Assembly (NCBI GenBank): GCA_002345545.1 | Contig: DDVW01000070.1 | Coordinates: 90,711 to 154,710, forward strand | Length of the DNA stretch: 64,000 bases | DNA from: Stenotrophomonas sp. UBA2302 | Lineage (GTDB): Bacteria > Pseudomonadota > Gammaproteobacteria > Xanthomonadales > Xanthomonadaceae | Reading direction: 5' to 3' | In this document: positions 1-10,600 of the stretch, piece by piece | Layout of the letters: every line of letters starts with the position of its first letter | Position numbering within the stretch: position 1 is the first letter of the stretch | Position numbers and translations under genes: made by a program | Notes under the pieces: model-generated | What the model saw: the letters and a program-made list of their open reading frames with translations, nothing else | Told to the model about the DNA's origin: nothing | The model's database searches: none

Positions 1-806
1 AGGTCGTCACCGTCATGGATGCCGCCATCGCTGTCGACGAACAGCAGCCGGTCACCATCACCATCGAAGGCGATACCCAGATGAGCGCCGGTATCGCGCA
101 CGCGCGCAACCAGTGCCTCGGGGTGGACCGAGCCGACGCCCGCATTGATGTTCACGCCATTGGGTTCGGCACCGATGGCATCGACACTGGCACCCAGCTC
201 ACGCAGCACCAGCGGCGCCACCTGGTAGGTCGCACCATTGGCGCAATCCACCGCGATGCGCATGCCCTCCAGACCGAAGTCGCGCGGCACGGAATTCTTG
301 CAGGCCTCCACATAGCGGCCGATGGCATCGCGCGTGCGCACGGTCTTGCCCAGCCGCTCCGAAGAGACGGTCTGGAAAGGAAGCTCGAGCGCGGCCTCGA
401 TCGACAGCTCAGTCGCATCGTCAAGCTTCTCGCCCTGCGCGGAAAAGAACTTGATGCCGTTGTCGTGGTGTGGATTGTGCGAGGCGGAGATGACGATGCC
501 GCCATCGGCACGCAACGAGCGGGTCAGGTGTGCCACCGCCGGTGTCGGCATCGGCCCCATCAACTGCACATGCACACCGGCCGCGACCAGCCCGGCCTCC
601 AGCGCCGCCTCGAACATGTAGTTCGAGATGCGGGTGTCCTTGCCGATCACCACCAGCGGCTTGCGATCGCTGCCACGGGCACGAACCTCCTGTACCAGTG
701 CCTGGCCATAGGCGTTGCCAAGACGCAGCACGAAATCGGCGGAAATCGCCCCTTCACCAACCCGACCACGGATGCCGTCGGTCCCGAAGTATTTGCGTGC
801 GGACAT
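1..806 (-). CDS. glmM: Phosphoglucosamine mutase GlmM (partial, N-terminal 268 residues)
   Basis: GlmM interconverts glucosamine-6-phosphate and glucosamine-1-phosphate in the cytoplasm, the step that commits hexosamine to UDP-GlcNAc, peptidoglycan and LPS. The N-terminus [14 protein letters not shown] is typical of the family. The phosphoserine loop SASHNP is visible with its second serine near residue 109, and the metal-binding loop DGDGDR lies near the window edge. The gene runs off the left end, so roughly 180 C-terminal residues are missing here. Its ATG (804-806) directly abuts the accD stop codon (807-809), so the two genes are almost certainly co-transcribed and translationally coupled. 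The phosphomannomutase/ManB branch is the alternative, but the start sequence and SASHN context favour GlmM. Confidence 0.93.
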   Translation of the reverse strand, partial: MSARKYFGTDGIRGRVGEGAISADFVLRLGNAYGQALVQEVRARGSDRKPLVVIGKDTRISNYMFEAALEAGLVAAGVHVQLMGPMPTPAVAHLTRSLRADGGIVISASHNPHHDNGIKFFSAQGEKLDDATELSIEAALELPFQTVSSERLGKTVRTRDAIGRYVEACKNSVPRDFGLEGMRIAVDCANGATYQVAPLVLRELGASVDAIGAEPNGVNINAGVGSVHPEALVARVRDTGAHLGIAFDGDGDRLLFVDSDGGIHDGDD

Positions 807-1694
807 TCAGGCGGCCACAGAGTCTTTTTCGGGCTGCTCCTGCAGCAGCATCATCGCCATCAATGCGGCCAGGCGATCACGCATTTCACGGCGATCACAG
901 ATCTGGTCGATGGCACCATGTTCCAGCAGGAATTCCGAGCGCTGGAAGCCTTCGGGCAGCTTCTCGCGCACGGTCTGCTCGATCACGCGTGGGCCGGCGA
1001 AGCCGATCAGCGCCTGCGGCTCGGCGATGTTGATATCCCCCAGCATCGCGAACGAAGCCGACACACCACCGGTAGTCGGGTGGGTCAGCACCGAGATGTA
1101 CGGCAGGCCGGCGGCGCGCAGCTTGCCCAGCGCCGCAGAGGTCTTGGCCATCTGCATCAGCGAGAACAGGCCCTCCTGCATGCGCGCGCCACCGCTGGCG
1201 GAGAAGCACACATACGGGCAACCGAGCTCCAGCGCGGTTTCGGCCGCCAGCGAGAAGCGCTCGCCCACTACCGAGCCCATCGAGCCGCCCATGTAGGCGA
1301 AGTCGAACGAGGACGCCACCAGCGGCCGCCCCTTCAGCAAGCCGCGCATGGCGATCAGCGCGTCGTACTCGCCGGTGCTCTTCTGGCTGGCCTTGATGCG
1401 GTCGACGTATTTCTTCTGGTCCTTGAACTTGAGCACGTCGGTCGGCCCGAGGCGGGCGGCGATCTCGGCGGTACTGCCGGCGTCGAACAACGCAGCCAGG
1501 CGTGCGCGTGCGCGGATCGCCATGTGGTGCCCGCACTTGGGACAGACCTCAAGGTTCTCCTCCAGCTCCGGGCGGTACAGGGCCACGCCGCAACTGCTGC
1601 ACTTTTCCCACAAGCCCTCGGGGACGCTGCGCTTCTTGGAGGGGGTGTTGTCGGTACGGATGCCGGACGGCATCAACTTGCTGAGCCAACTCAT
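807..1694 (-). CDS. accD: Acetyl-CoA carboxylase carboxyltransferase subunit beta
   Basis: AccD is the beta subunit of the carboxyltransferase that moves the carboxyl group from biotin to acetyl-CoA, giving malonyl-CoA for fatty acid synthesis. The N-terminal four-cysteine zinc ribbon is visible (CSSC, then CPKCG, within residues 25-55). It is followed by the crotonase-like carboxyltransferase fold with [15 protein letters not shown] signature. I chose the start [11 protein letters not shown] at 1694, the usual AccD N-terminus, rather than an in-frame start four codons upstream. It lies downstream of trpA with about 100 bp between and is directly followed by glmM. An accD next to trpA is common in Xanthomonadaceae. 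Confidence 0.95.
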   Translation of the reverse strand: MSWLSKLMPSGIRTDNTPSKKRSVPEGLWEKCSSCGVALYRPELEENLEVCPKCGHHMAIRARARLAALFDAGSTAEIAARLGPTDVLKFKDQKKYVDRIKASQKSTGEYDALIAMRGLLKGRPLVASSFDFAYMGGSMGSVVGERFSLAAETALELGCPYVCFSASGGARMQEGLFSLMQMAKTSAALGKLRAAGLPYISVLTHPTTGGVSASFAMLGDINIAEPQALIGFAGPRVIEQTVREKLPEGFQRSEFLLEHGAIDQICDRREMRDRLAALMAMMLLQEQPEKDSVAA

Positions 1695-1796
1695 GCTGGA
1701 TGACACTTCCGTTCAGGGCGACCCTGCGGCCGCGACAGACCGACAGTCTAGCGCGCGGTCGCAAACCGACGGTAGCGTACAGAAGCCGCCGTCTGA

Positions 1797-2606
1797 TCAG
1801 GCATCCAGCGTCTGCCGCAGCGGGACCAGGAACTCCGCCGCACGGCGTGCGGCCTCTTCGGCCGATCCTGCGCCCGCCATCGTCGCCACCAGCGCGCTGC
1901 CGACCACGACGCCATCGGCATCGACCGCCATCGCTGCCGCACTGGCCGCATCCTTGATGCCGAAGCCGGCCACCACCGGTGTTTTGGTCCGGCTGCGCAG
2001 CAGGCGCAGGCGCTCGCCGGCAGCGGTGCTGTCCAACCGCTCCGACGCACCGGTCACGCCGGCAAAGCTGACGTAATACAGATAGCCCTGCGCAGCCGCG
2101 CACAAGGTATCCATGCGCCCGGGGCTGCTGGTCGGCGAGGCCAGCAGCACCAGCGCCAGCCCTACGGCGTCGAACGCGGCGCGGATCTCATCGGCCTCTT
2201 CCGGCGGCAGGTCCACCAGCAGCACGCCATCCACACCGGCCGCGACCATCTCTTCGGCATAGCGGCTGGCGCCACGGATCTCGACCGGATTCAGGTAGCC
2301 CATCAACACCACCGGCGTCACCGCATCGGTCTGCCGGAACTGCGCCACCGTATCCATTACGTACTGGCGGCCGGCACCACGGGCCAGCGCCAGCTCGGAG
2401 CTGCGCTGGATGGTCGGACCATCGGCCATCGGGTCGGAGAACGGCACGCCCAGCTCGATCACGTCGGCACCCGCCTGGACCAGCGCGTGCATCACCGGCA
2501 CGGTCGCCTCCAGCGACGGATCACCGGCGGTGATGAACGGGATCAGCGCCTTGCGGCCGGAAGCGCGCAGGCGCGCGAAGCATTCGTCGATTCGGGTCAC
2601 AGCCAT
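1797..2606 (-). CDS. trpA: Tryptophan synthase alpha chain
   Basis: TrpA cleaves indole-3-glycerol phosphate and passes indole through a tunnel to TrpB. The TIM-barrel core is intact, with the catalytic glutamate and aspartate regions IELGVPFSDP and ADGP, and the phosphate-binding GFGI/VGSALV segments near the C-terminus. The start at 2606 (MAVTRIDECF) is supported by an AAGGA ribosome binding site a few bases upstream; an in-frame TTG six codons upstream is less likely. Only one base separates its ATG from the stop codon of the upstream lipoprotein gene, so translation is probably coupled. Length (269 aa) is normal. Confidence 0.96.
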   Translation of the reverse strand: MAVTRIDECFARLRASGRKALIPFITAGDPSLEATVPVMHALVQAGADVIELGVPFSDPMADGPTIQRSSELALARGAGRQYVMDTVAQFRQTDAVTPVVLMGYLNPVEIRGASRYAEEMVAAGVDGVLLVDLPPEEADEIRAAFDAVGLALVLLASPTSSPGRMDTLCAAAQGYLYYVSFAGVTGASERLDSTAAGERLRLLRSRTKTPVVAGFGIKDAASAAAMAVDADGVVVGSALVATMAGAGSAEEAARRAAEFLVPLRQTLDA

Positions 2607-2607
2607 C

Positions 2608-3239
2608 TCAGGCACATCCTTCAATCAGTTCAACCGCGTCAGGCTGGCCCCAGTAGATGGAGGTGACCAGACCATTGAGTGTTTCCAGGCGCAAGGCCAG
2701 CTGGGTGGCCTTGTCGGTCCAGGTCAGGTAATCGCCGTCGGGCGACACATAGGCGTGCGGGCTGACCACCACGCCGGCAGGCAGGCGCTGCTTCGCCTCG
2801 GCTACGCCCATGCCCACCCACAGGCCAAACGGAATTGGCGGCGCGGCAGCCGGCGGCGCATCGACGCGCACGCTCAGGTCACCTTCGCCATGCACGTCGA
2901 AGCGTGCGATGCGCTCGCCGATCACCATCATCGACATGCCTTCCGGCAAGGTGCCACGGTCGTAATACTCGCAGTCGCCTTCCATCGCCTCGCGCATACC
3001 TGCCGATACGAAGGCGTCATCACCCGGCCCCTTGCCGAACAACGCACCGATGCGCAGTTCGCCAACGGCGGCCAGTTGCGCGGCGGCAGCCGGCGAGGCC
3101 GGTTCCGCTACCGGTGCAGCTTCCGGCGATGTGGGCGGCGCGCTTGCCGGCAGTGGACGCACTTCCGGCTCCGGCGGCTTGCAGGCCAGCAGCGCCATGC
3201 CCAGGCAGGCCAGCGCGCCGCTGCGGATCAACTGCCGGC

Positions 3240-3243
<4 letters not shown>
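2608..3243 (-). CDS. Predicted lipoprotein between trpB and trpA (function unknown)
   Basis: This 211-residue protein starts with a positively charged segment, a hydrophobic stretch and a lipobox (LLAC, cysteine near residue 22), so it should be exported and lipidated. A Pro/Ala-rich linker follows. The rest is a soluble domain of about 140 residues with no motif I recognise. I chose the GTG at 3241-3243: it overlaps the trpB stop codon as GTGA and places the lipobox at a normal distance. The gene ends one base before trpA. It is thus locked into the trp operon by coupling on both sides, yet nothing in its sequence suggests a role in tryptophan synthesis. Its envelope location is inferred only from the signal. 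Confidence 0.8.
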
Positions 3244-4457
<1,214 letters not shown>

Positions 4458-4487
4458 GGCAATCACGGCAGCAATAAACAGGACTGC

Positions 4488-4493
4488 AATCTA
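4488..4493 (-). promoter_or_regulatory. Possible -10 element of trpB
   Basis: TAGATT on the minus strand, 31 bases upstream of the trpB start, without a good -35. A weak -35 is expected for a LysR-activated promoter, and the operator at 4533-4555 lies about 60 bp upstream of the implied start site. Inference from spacing only. Confidence 0.4.
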
Positions 4494-4532
4494 GCGCAGC
4501 CAAGCTGACATGAATATCGATAATTCCTCGGC

Positions 4533-4555
4533 CATGTGTTAGAAAAACTCACATG
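4533..4555. promoter_or_regulatory. LysR-type operator (CATGTG-N11-CACATG) between trpB and its divergent regulator
   Basis: A perfect six-base inverted repeat, CATGTG and CACATG, with an 11-base AT-rich centre. It contains the T-N11-A core in a dyad, which is the classical binding site of LysR-type regulators. It lies between the divergent trpB and LysR genes, the arrangement seen for TrpI and trpBA in pseudomonads. The likely reader is the LysR protein encoded at 4672-5562. Confidence 0.65.
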
Positions 4556-4671
4556 AAAAAGCGACAGGACAGCTGTTTTCCACAGCGAAGCCGCCCGAAG
4601 GATGGCGCAGGGCCGATTTTCGCTCCTGCAAAACCGGTATTCCCGCCATCCATGGCGGTCAGATGTGCGCC

Positions 4672-5562
4672 ATGAGCGACCATGCCCTGCCCTCGCTCAA
4701 CGCCCTGCGCGCTTTCGAGGCCGCCGCGCGCCTGCGCAGCGTCAGTCTGGCCGCCACCGAGCTGCACGTCACCCACGGTGCGGTCAGCCGCCAGCTGCGA
4801 CTGCTTGAGGAGGAGCTGGGATTGGCGCTGTTCGAACGCGATGGCCGCGGCATCCGCCCCAGCGCCGCCGGCCATCGCCTGCTGGAGGCCAGCTCGGCGG
4901 CATTCGCGCAGATCGGTAACTGCGTGGCGGCGCTGCGCCGGCCGCAGCGCGACGAGGCCTTCGTGCTCGGCTGCCCGGGCAGCATCCTCGCCCGCTGGAT
5001 GATCCCGCGCCTGCACAACCTGCAGCGCGACCTGCCGCAGTTGACACTGCACCTGGCGGCGCAGGAAGGCGACTTCGCTCCGCGCCTGGACGGCCTGGAT
5101 GCCGCGCTGATGCTGGGACAGGCGCCGTGGCCGGAAGACTGGCAGGTGCACATACTGGCAACCGAGCGGATCGGCCCGGTGTTCAGCCCGACCATGCCCG
5201 GTGCGGACGAGCTGGCGCGGCTGCCGCTCCATGCCCTCCATGACCACGCCCTGCTGCACACCCGTTCACGCCCGCAGGCCTGGCCGACGTGGGCCGCGCT
5301 CAAAGGTATCGACCACCAGCACCTGCGCTACGGCACCGGTTTCGAGCATCTGTATTACCTGCTGGAAGCGGCTGTCGCCGGACTGGGAGTGGCCATCGCA
5401 CCACAGCCACTGGTCGCCGGGGAACTTGCCAGCGGCCGCCTGATCGCGCCCTGGGGCTTTGTCGATACCGAAGGCTGCTGGGCGCTGTGCACGGCGGGAG
5501 GGCGCGAAGATCCGCGGACAGCCATGCTCGCCAACTGGCTGGAAAAACAGCTGGCCCGATAG
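4672..5562 (+). CDS. LysR-family transcriptional regulator, TrpI/GcvA-like
   Basis: An N-terminal winged helix-turn-helix (residues about 5-64, with LNALRAFEAAARL and VSRQLRLLEEELG) is followed by a periplasmic-binding-protein-like effector domain to the end. The opening PSLNALRAFEAAAR is characteristic of the GcvA/TrpI/AmpR group. The gene is divergent from trpB, and the space between holds a perfect LysR-type dyad, so a TrpI-like role (activating trpB, possibly in response to indole-glycerol phosphate) is a reasonable inference. I placed the start at 4672 by comparison with family N-termini; an ATG three codons upstream is possible. Without a phylogeny I would not assign the name trpI. Confidence 0.85.
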   Translation: MSDHALPSLNALRAFEAAARLRSVSLAATELHVTHGAVSRQLRLLEEELGLALFERDGRGIRPSAAGHRLLEASSAAFAQIGNCVAALRRPQRDEAFVLGCPGSILARWMIPRLHNLQRDLPQLTLHLAAQEGDFAPRLDGLDAALMLGQAPWPEDWQVHILATERIGPVFSPTMPGADELARLPLHALHDHALLHTRSRPQAWPTWAALKGIDHQHLRYGTGFEHLYYLLEAAVAGLGVAIAPQPLVAGELASGRLIAPWGFVDTEGCWALCTAGGREDPRTAMLANWLEKQLAR

Positions 5563-5577
5563 GAGCGGCGCAAGCCA
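5562..5577 (+). repeat. REP-like half element
   Basis: AGGAGCGGCGCAAGCC directly after the LysR stop codon matches the first 16 bases of the repeat unit at 37208-37231. Only half of the usual palindrome is retained. The remainder of the 5563-5730 gap holds further GC-rich fragments, including GCGGCTTACGCCGC, which overlaps the stop codon of the TelA gene. Confidence 0.5.
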
Positions 5578-5730
5578 CCAAGCGCGGTAAAGCGTGGGGA
5601 GCGCCAAACTTCACGCTCCTGCCCTCCCCTTTGCCGCGCAACAGGAAGGCGGCGAAGCCTCACTTCATTGATGCGCGCAGCGGCTGCAAAGACCGCAGTC
5701 CCCACTACCGGCAGGCTCCTGTTCCGCGGC

Positions 5731-6837
5731 TTACGCCGCGCCTGCCGGCCGGGTCGGCAACGCCAGCCGTTGCTGCACATCCTCGCGCAGGCGTGCAAGC
5801 TCCACCTCGGCCTGCTGCCGTTGCTGCATGCCTTCGCGATGGATGCTGCGCACCTCCTCCACCGTGGCGATCAGCTGCTCATGCACATGCCGCAGGGTCG
5901 CCACGTCGATCACCGCCCGCTGGTTGGCCTTGGCCGTTTCCACCGAGGTCTGCCGCATCAGGTCGGCATTGCGCCGCATCAGCTCGTTGGTGGCGTCGTC
6001 GATGGCGTTGGACAGGTCCACCGCGTTCTTCTGCTCGCCCAGCGACAGCTGGATGGCGAACTGGCGCTTCCACGAGGGAATGGTGATGTCGCGCACCGCA
6101 TTGAATTTTTCAATCAGCTGGATGGCGTTGGCCTGGATCAGCCGGATCATCGGCAGCGACTGGTCGGCGGCATGCTGCATCACCGTCAGGTCGCCCACCC
6201 GTTTGTCGAGCAGGCGGATGGCGTTGTCGACTTCGCCGCGACGGATGCGCGACTGCGGGTCTTCGTGGCCGGCCAAGGCATGCAGCTCGGCGTTGAGTCC
6301 GGCCAGCCGCTGTTTGCCGGCGGCAATGTGCAGGCCCAAGCTCTGCCGCTCGTCACGGACAATGGCGTGCATGCGGTCGAACTCGCCGACCCGCTGGCCC
6401 ATCTGTGACTGCTGCTCACCCACGTCGCGCATCAGCTGCTCGATCTGCTGGTTGGTATCGCTGAACTTCTGTACCAGCTCACCCTTGGACGCGCGCATGC
6501 GGTCGATCAGACCGCCGATCACCGGCACCTTGGAGCGCTCATGCAGGCTGTCCAGCTTCAGCGAGCGGGCAATACGCACCACCTCGCCCAGCTTGTCGCC
6601 GGATGCATCCAGGTCGCGGTTGCGCACGTGCTCAAGCAGCTGGCTGGAAAACACCGCGCTCTTGCCCGCCGCCTCGCGGCCGAACACGTGCAGGTTCCCC
6701 GGGCTGATGTCATCCAGCGTGCGCACGATCTGCGCGATCTGCGGGCGATCGGTCTCGGTCAGGCCCAGTGCCACCAGCGTGGTGGCGTCCACGTCCGCGG
6801 AGGGACCGGCCGGCAGTGGCAGGGTGTCCTGGGTCAT
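5731..6837 (-). CDS. TelA/toxic anion resistance family protein
   Basis: A 368-residue, almost wholly helical cytoplasmic protein without signal peptide or membrane segment. The central region (SRSKVPVIGGLIDR-like start, long helices, FNAVRDITIPSWKRQFAI, TNELMRRNADLMRQ) is typical of the TelA family named for plasmid tellurite/toxic anion resistance. Its biochemical activity is unknown in the family. It is the last gene of a five-gene minus-strand unit with an OB-fold membrane protein, a flotillin, a giant AAA ATPase and another helical protein. That context suggests a role in an ATPase- and membrane-raft-associated stress response, not tellurite chemistry. The proline- and alanine-rich N-terminus may be flexible. 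Confidence 0.85.
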   Translation of the reverse strand: MTQDTLPLPAGPSADVDATTLVALGLTETDRPQIAQIVRTLDDISPGNLHVFGREAAGKSAVFSSQLLEHVRNRDLDASGDKLGEVVRIARSLKLDSLHERSKVPVIGGLIDRMRASKGELVQKFSDTNQQIEQLMRDVGEQQSQMGQRVGEFDRMHAIVRDERQSLGLHIAAGKQRLAGLNAELHALAGHEDPQSRIRRGEVDNAIRLLDKRVGDLTVMQHAADQSLPMIRLIQANAIQLIEKFNAVRDITIPSWKRQFAIQLSLGEQKNAVDLSNAIDDATNELMRRNADLMRQTSVETAKANQRAVIDVATLRHVHEQLIATVEEVRSIHREGMQQRQQAEVELARLREDVQQRLALPTRPAGAA

Positions 6838-6901
6838 CAGCTGTTCTCCTTGAGCAAGACGCGCGACACATCGCGCGAGCAGTCAGTTGCGGGGCGGTTA
6901 T

Positions 6902-7615
6902 TCAACGCAGTCTAGCCTGCATGGCCATGATTTCATCGACAATGCGCGCCTGGGCTTCGGCCGCCTTGGCCAGTGCCGCGGGCATGCCTGCGGCGCGTTG
7001 CACGAGGGTCTGTTGTCGCCACAGCGGCAGCAGCACGTCGCGGATGCGCTGGTAGCGTTCGATCAACTCCACGCCCTGGGCATGCAGCAGGCGCAGCTGC
7101 CCGGCTTCGGTCTGCCGCAGCCGCGCCAGCCCACGCAGGTGCTGCAGGCGCCGTTGCAGCGCGGCCTGCGATACGGGTTCCATGGGTGCAGGCAGCGCCT
7201 CGCCGGCCGCAGCCCAGGCATCGATTGCCGCCACCGCCGCTTCCACCCGCACCAGTTGCTGCTGGTGCCGGTCGAGCTCCTGCTGCAATGCCTGCAAGCC
7301 GTCATCGGCGCGCAGCAGGCAGACATCCAGCTGTCCGGCCAGTTGTTCGGCCTGCACCTGCGCTTCGACATCACGGCCCAGCAGCCGCCCCCACAAACCC
7401 ACCGAGCGCCGGATCCGGCGGCCATCATGGGCCTGCATGGCCTGACGGACGTTGTCCATTTCCGCCACCAGCGCAGCGGCCGCCCCCGTCTTGGCAGGCG
7501 CGCCGATCAAGCGCTCCACCGCAGCCAGCAGCTCACCGCCATAGCCGGCCACCGCCAGCGGATCAGTGGTCTGCAAGGCCGGATGCGGCGGCGTGGGCAG
7601 CAGTGGATCAGGCAT
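6902..7615 (-). CDS. Helical protein of unknown function in the TelA/flotillin/ATPase module
   Basis: A 237-residue protein predicted to be mostly helical, rich in Ala, Gln, Leu and Arg, with no signal peptide. Repeated heptad-like stretches suggest coiled coil (residues 70-150). The segment LIERYQRIRDVLLPLWRQQTLVQ resembles the TelA segment LIEKFNAVRDITIPSWKRQFAIQ in the next gene, so it may be a shortened, diverged TelA relative. Its ATG overlaps the end of the ATPase gene by eight bases and it lies 64 bp before the TelA gene, so the three are likely translated from one message. No catalytic motif is visible. Confidence 0.7.
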   Translation of the reverse strand: MPDPLLPTPPHPALQTTDPLAVAGYGGELLAAVERLIGAPAKTGAAAALVAEMDNVRQAMQAHDGRRIRRSVGLWGRLLGRDVEAQVQAEQLAGQLDVCLLRADDGLQALQQELDRHQQQLVRVEAAVAAIDAWAAAGEALPAPMEPVSQAALQRRLQHLRGLARLRQTEAGQLRLLHAQGVELIERYQRIRDVLLPLWRQQTLVQRAAGMPAALAKAAEAQARIVDEIMAMQARLR

Positions 7616-10600
7616 CGCCCGGCGTGTCCTTGCCGTGGCTGCCCTGCTGGCCGGGCACCACGACGCTGCCGCCGTAGAAGTGGCGCATCAACGCTTCATC
7701 CAGCGCTTTTTCTTCGGGTGTCCGCGCCCGTCGCACACGCGGTGCGGACTTGGTCGTGCCGCCCTCCTTCGACAACCATTCCTGCAGCTGCGCCGCCAAT
7801 GCGGACAACGCATCACCGACCTGCCCTTGCCGTTGCTGGGCGGCGACCAGTGCCTGCAGCAACGGGACCAGATCCTGCATCGGCGTTGTGGGCGGAGGTA
7901 CGGCCGCCTGCATCACCGCCGCGGGGCGCTCGGCCACCGCCTGCAGCAAGGCGAGGATCTGCTCCCATGGTGCTTCCACTGCTGGCGTGGTTGCCGCCAC
8001 CTGCTCCGGCTCATTGTTGCGCAACCCCTGCAGGCCGCTGGCGATATCGGCCAACTGCGCCACGACGCGTGCGCCGGTATCGGCATCGTCGCCGCCCATC
8101 GCCTTGTCACGCATGAAGTCGCGCTTGATCTGCTCCCAGCGCGCCAGCTGCTGCGCATCGAGCACACCCCGCAGCTCGCCCAGTTTGAGCAGGTTTTCTT
8201 CCGAGCCACTGGTCAGCAGCTGCGACTCGCCCAGGTAGTGATCGGCGATCAGCTGCTGCAACTCGGCGGCATTCATCACCGGCGAGATCTTCTCCGACAG
8301 CTTGTTCATGTTGCGGTAGCTGCCCTGCAGGCGGAACGGTGGCTCGACGCGGTATTTGTCGGCCTGGGCGGCACTGGCGATGTACTGCTGGTTGACCCGG
8401 TAGACCACCTCGCGCACCTGCATCAGCCGCTGCAGGGTGGCGACGATCTCGTTGATCTCCGCGCCGCTGTAGGCATGGCTGAGCGCATTGGTGGACACCT
8501 CCTTGCCATTGGCCTTGTCGACCAGCAGGTAGAGATCGTCCAGGTCGCGGGTGGCCATTGGCGCCAGCACCTGGCTGGAGGTCAGGCTGTTCTCGATATA
8601 GCTGAGCTTGAACGCGTCTTCCATGCCGCCCAGCACATCGCCGAGGTTGTAGATGTCGGCGCGGTTGGCCAGCATGTCCGGCACCTTGAACACCTCGCCG
8701 GACTCGGTATACGGATTGCCGGCCATCACCACGCAGAACTTCTTGCCGCGCAGGTCATAGGTCTTGGTGCCGCCCTTCCACACGCCTTCGATACGGCGGG
8801 TGCCATCGCACAGGGAAATGAACTTCTGCAGGAATTCCGGATGGGTGTGCTGGATGTCGTCGACATACAGCATGGTGTTGTTGCCCATCTCCAGCGCCAG
8901 GTTGAGCTTGTGCAGCTCCTGCCGCGAGGTGGCGTCCGGCGCCTGTTCCGGATCCAGCGAGCGCACCTCATGCCCCAACGCCGGGCCATTGATCTTCATG
9001 AAAACCAGGCCCAGGCGGTTGGCCACGTACTCCATCAGGGTGGTTTTGCCGTAGCCGGGCGGGCTGATCATCATCAGCAGGCCCATCAGGTCGCTGCGCT
9101 TGTTCTCGCCCACCGTGCCCATCTGCTTGGCAAGGTTGTCACCGATGATCGGCAGGTAGACGTCGTTGATCAGCTTGTTGCGGACGAAGGAACTCAACGG
9201 CCGCGCCTGGAACTCACCCAGCCGCAGCGTCTCGCGCTCGCGCGCACTGATGCGCTGGCGCAGCGCCTGGTACTGCTCGAAGCCCGGCTGGAACTGGCGC
9301 CGGTGGGATTGCCAACGCTGCAGGAAGTCATCAACCGCCAACTGCAGATGGCCCTGGCTGATGCGGGCATGCTCGCCCAGCAGGCCGGCGACGTCGGCGA
9401 TCAAGGTCACCTCGCGCACCTGGCTGCGCAGATCGCGTTCGCCCAGCAGCATGGTCGCGGCTTCCGGCACATAGCCGGTCATCGCTGCGTACTTGCCCTG
9501 CCCACACATCGCCTGCAACCACTGCACCGCCTGCGCCCATTGCAACGTCAGGCGCTTGGACAGGCGCTGCAGGCTGCGATCGAAGGCATCGGCCTGGCCA
9601 GCCGCCTGCAACTGCTCGCGCAAGCCAGTCAGCAGCTGTCGCGCATAGCCACTGAAGGCGAAGGTCGGTTCGCCATTGGCCAGCTCGGCCAGCAGGTACT
9701 CCGCCGCCAGCGCCGGCATGCCGCTGTCGAACGGCAGCGCGTGCACCTGCTGGAATTCGACCAGCGCCAACGCGATCTCAACGCGCAAGGCCTCCAGCCC
9801 ATCCCGTACATTGAACAGCTGGGCGATGGCAAACGCACCGGCGGCGCGCTCCACCCACTGGCTGACGTTCTCGTGCTTGCCTTCGCGCGCCCAGAACAGC
9901 AGCGCCAAGGCACGTGGCGCGGCCGCATGTACCAGCGAACCGGCGGCCTGATACAGCGGCAACACCGCCTGCAGGATCAGGCTGGCATCGTGGTCGTGGA
10001 TGCCCTTTTCATAACCTTCGCGATAGCGCGGCGCGGCGAAGTCGCGTACCCGCTTGGCCAGCGCTTCGGGCTGCGCGGCCTCGCGCAGCAGCAGTTCGAC
10101 GCTTAGCCCATCGCGACTGTTGATGGCGGCATCCAGAAGCAGGCCGGCCAGGTACTCGCCGCGGTACAGCGATGGCGATTCCGAATCCAGCGTCACCGGC
10201 CAATACGCACGCAGCGCTTCCAGCTCCGGGTCAACGATGGTTTCGTAGTAGTCGGTGCCGGTGAGGTGCACGGCCAGGCCGTCGCCGCGCGGCAGGATGG
10301 TCAGGTCCAGCGGCTGGGTGTTGACGCTGAAGCGGTGCCGGCCCAAGCGGATGACATTGCCGCCACCCTCGAACAGATCGCTGCGGTCACGCAGCGCCCG
10401 CACCGCCTGATCGCGCACGCCCTTCAGCCGTGCTTCCACGTCATCAGCCTTGACGCTGTCCCTGTACTCGCGCAGGCGCTCGGCCAGCTCGCGCAGTTTC
10501 AGGATCAGCGGATCGCCGGCGAAGAACGCATTGAGCTCGTCAACCGTGGTGAAGCGCTCGGTGCGCTTGGCCAGGCCGTCGAGGATGCGGTTGGCCGCAT

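Noticed and set aside
15..1703. Long plus-strand open frame (562 codons) across glmM and accD
   Set aside because: It is antisense to two clear genes with family motifs and has low-complexity His/Arg/Gln composition typical of shadow frames in GC-rich DNA.
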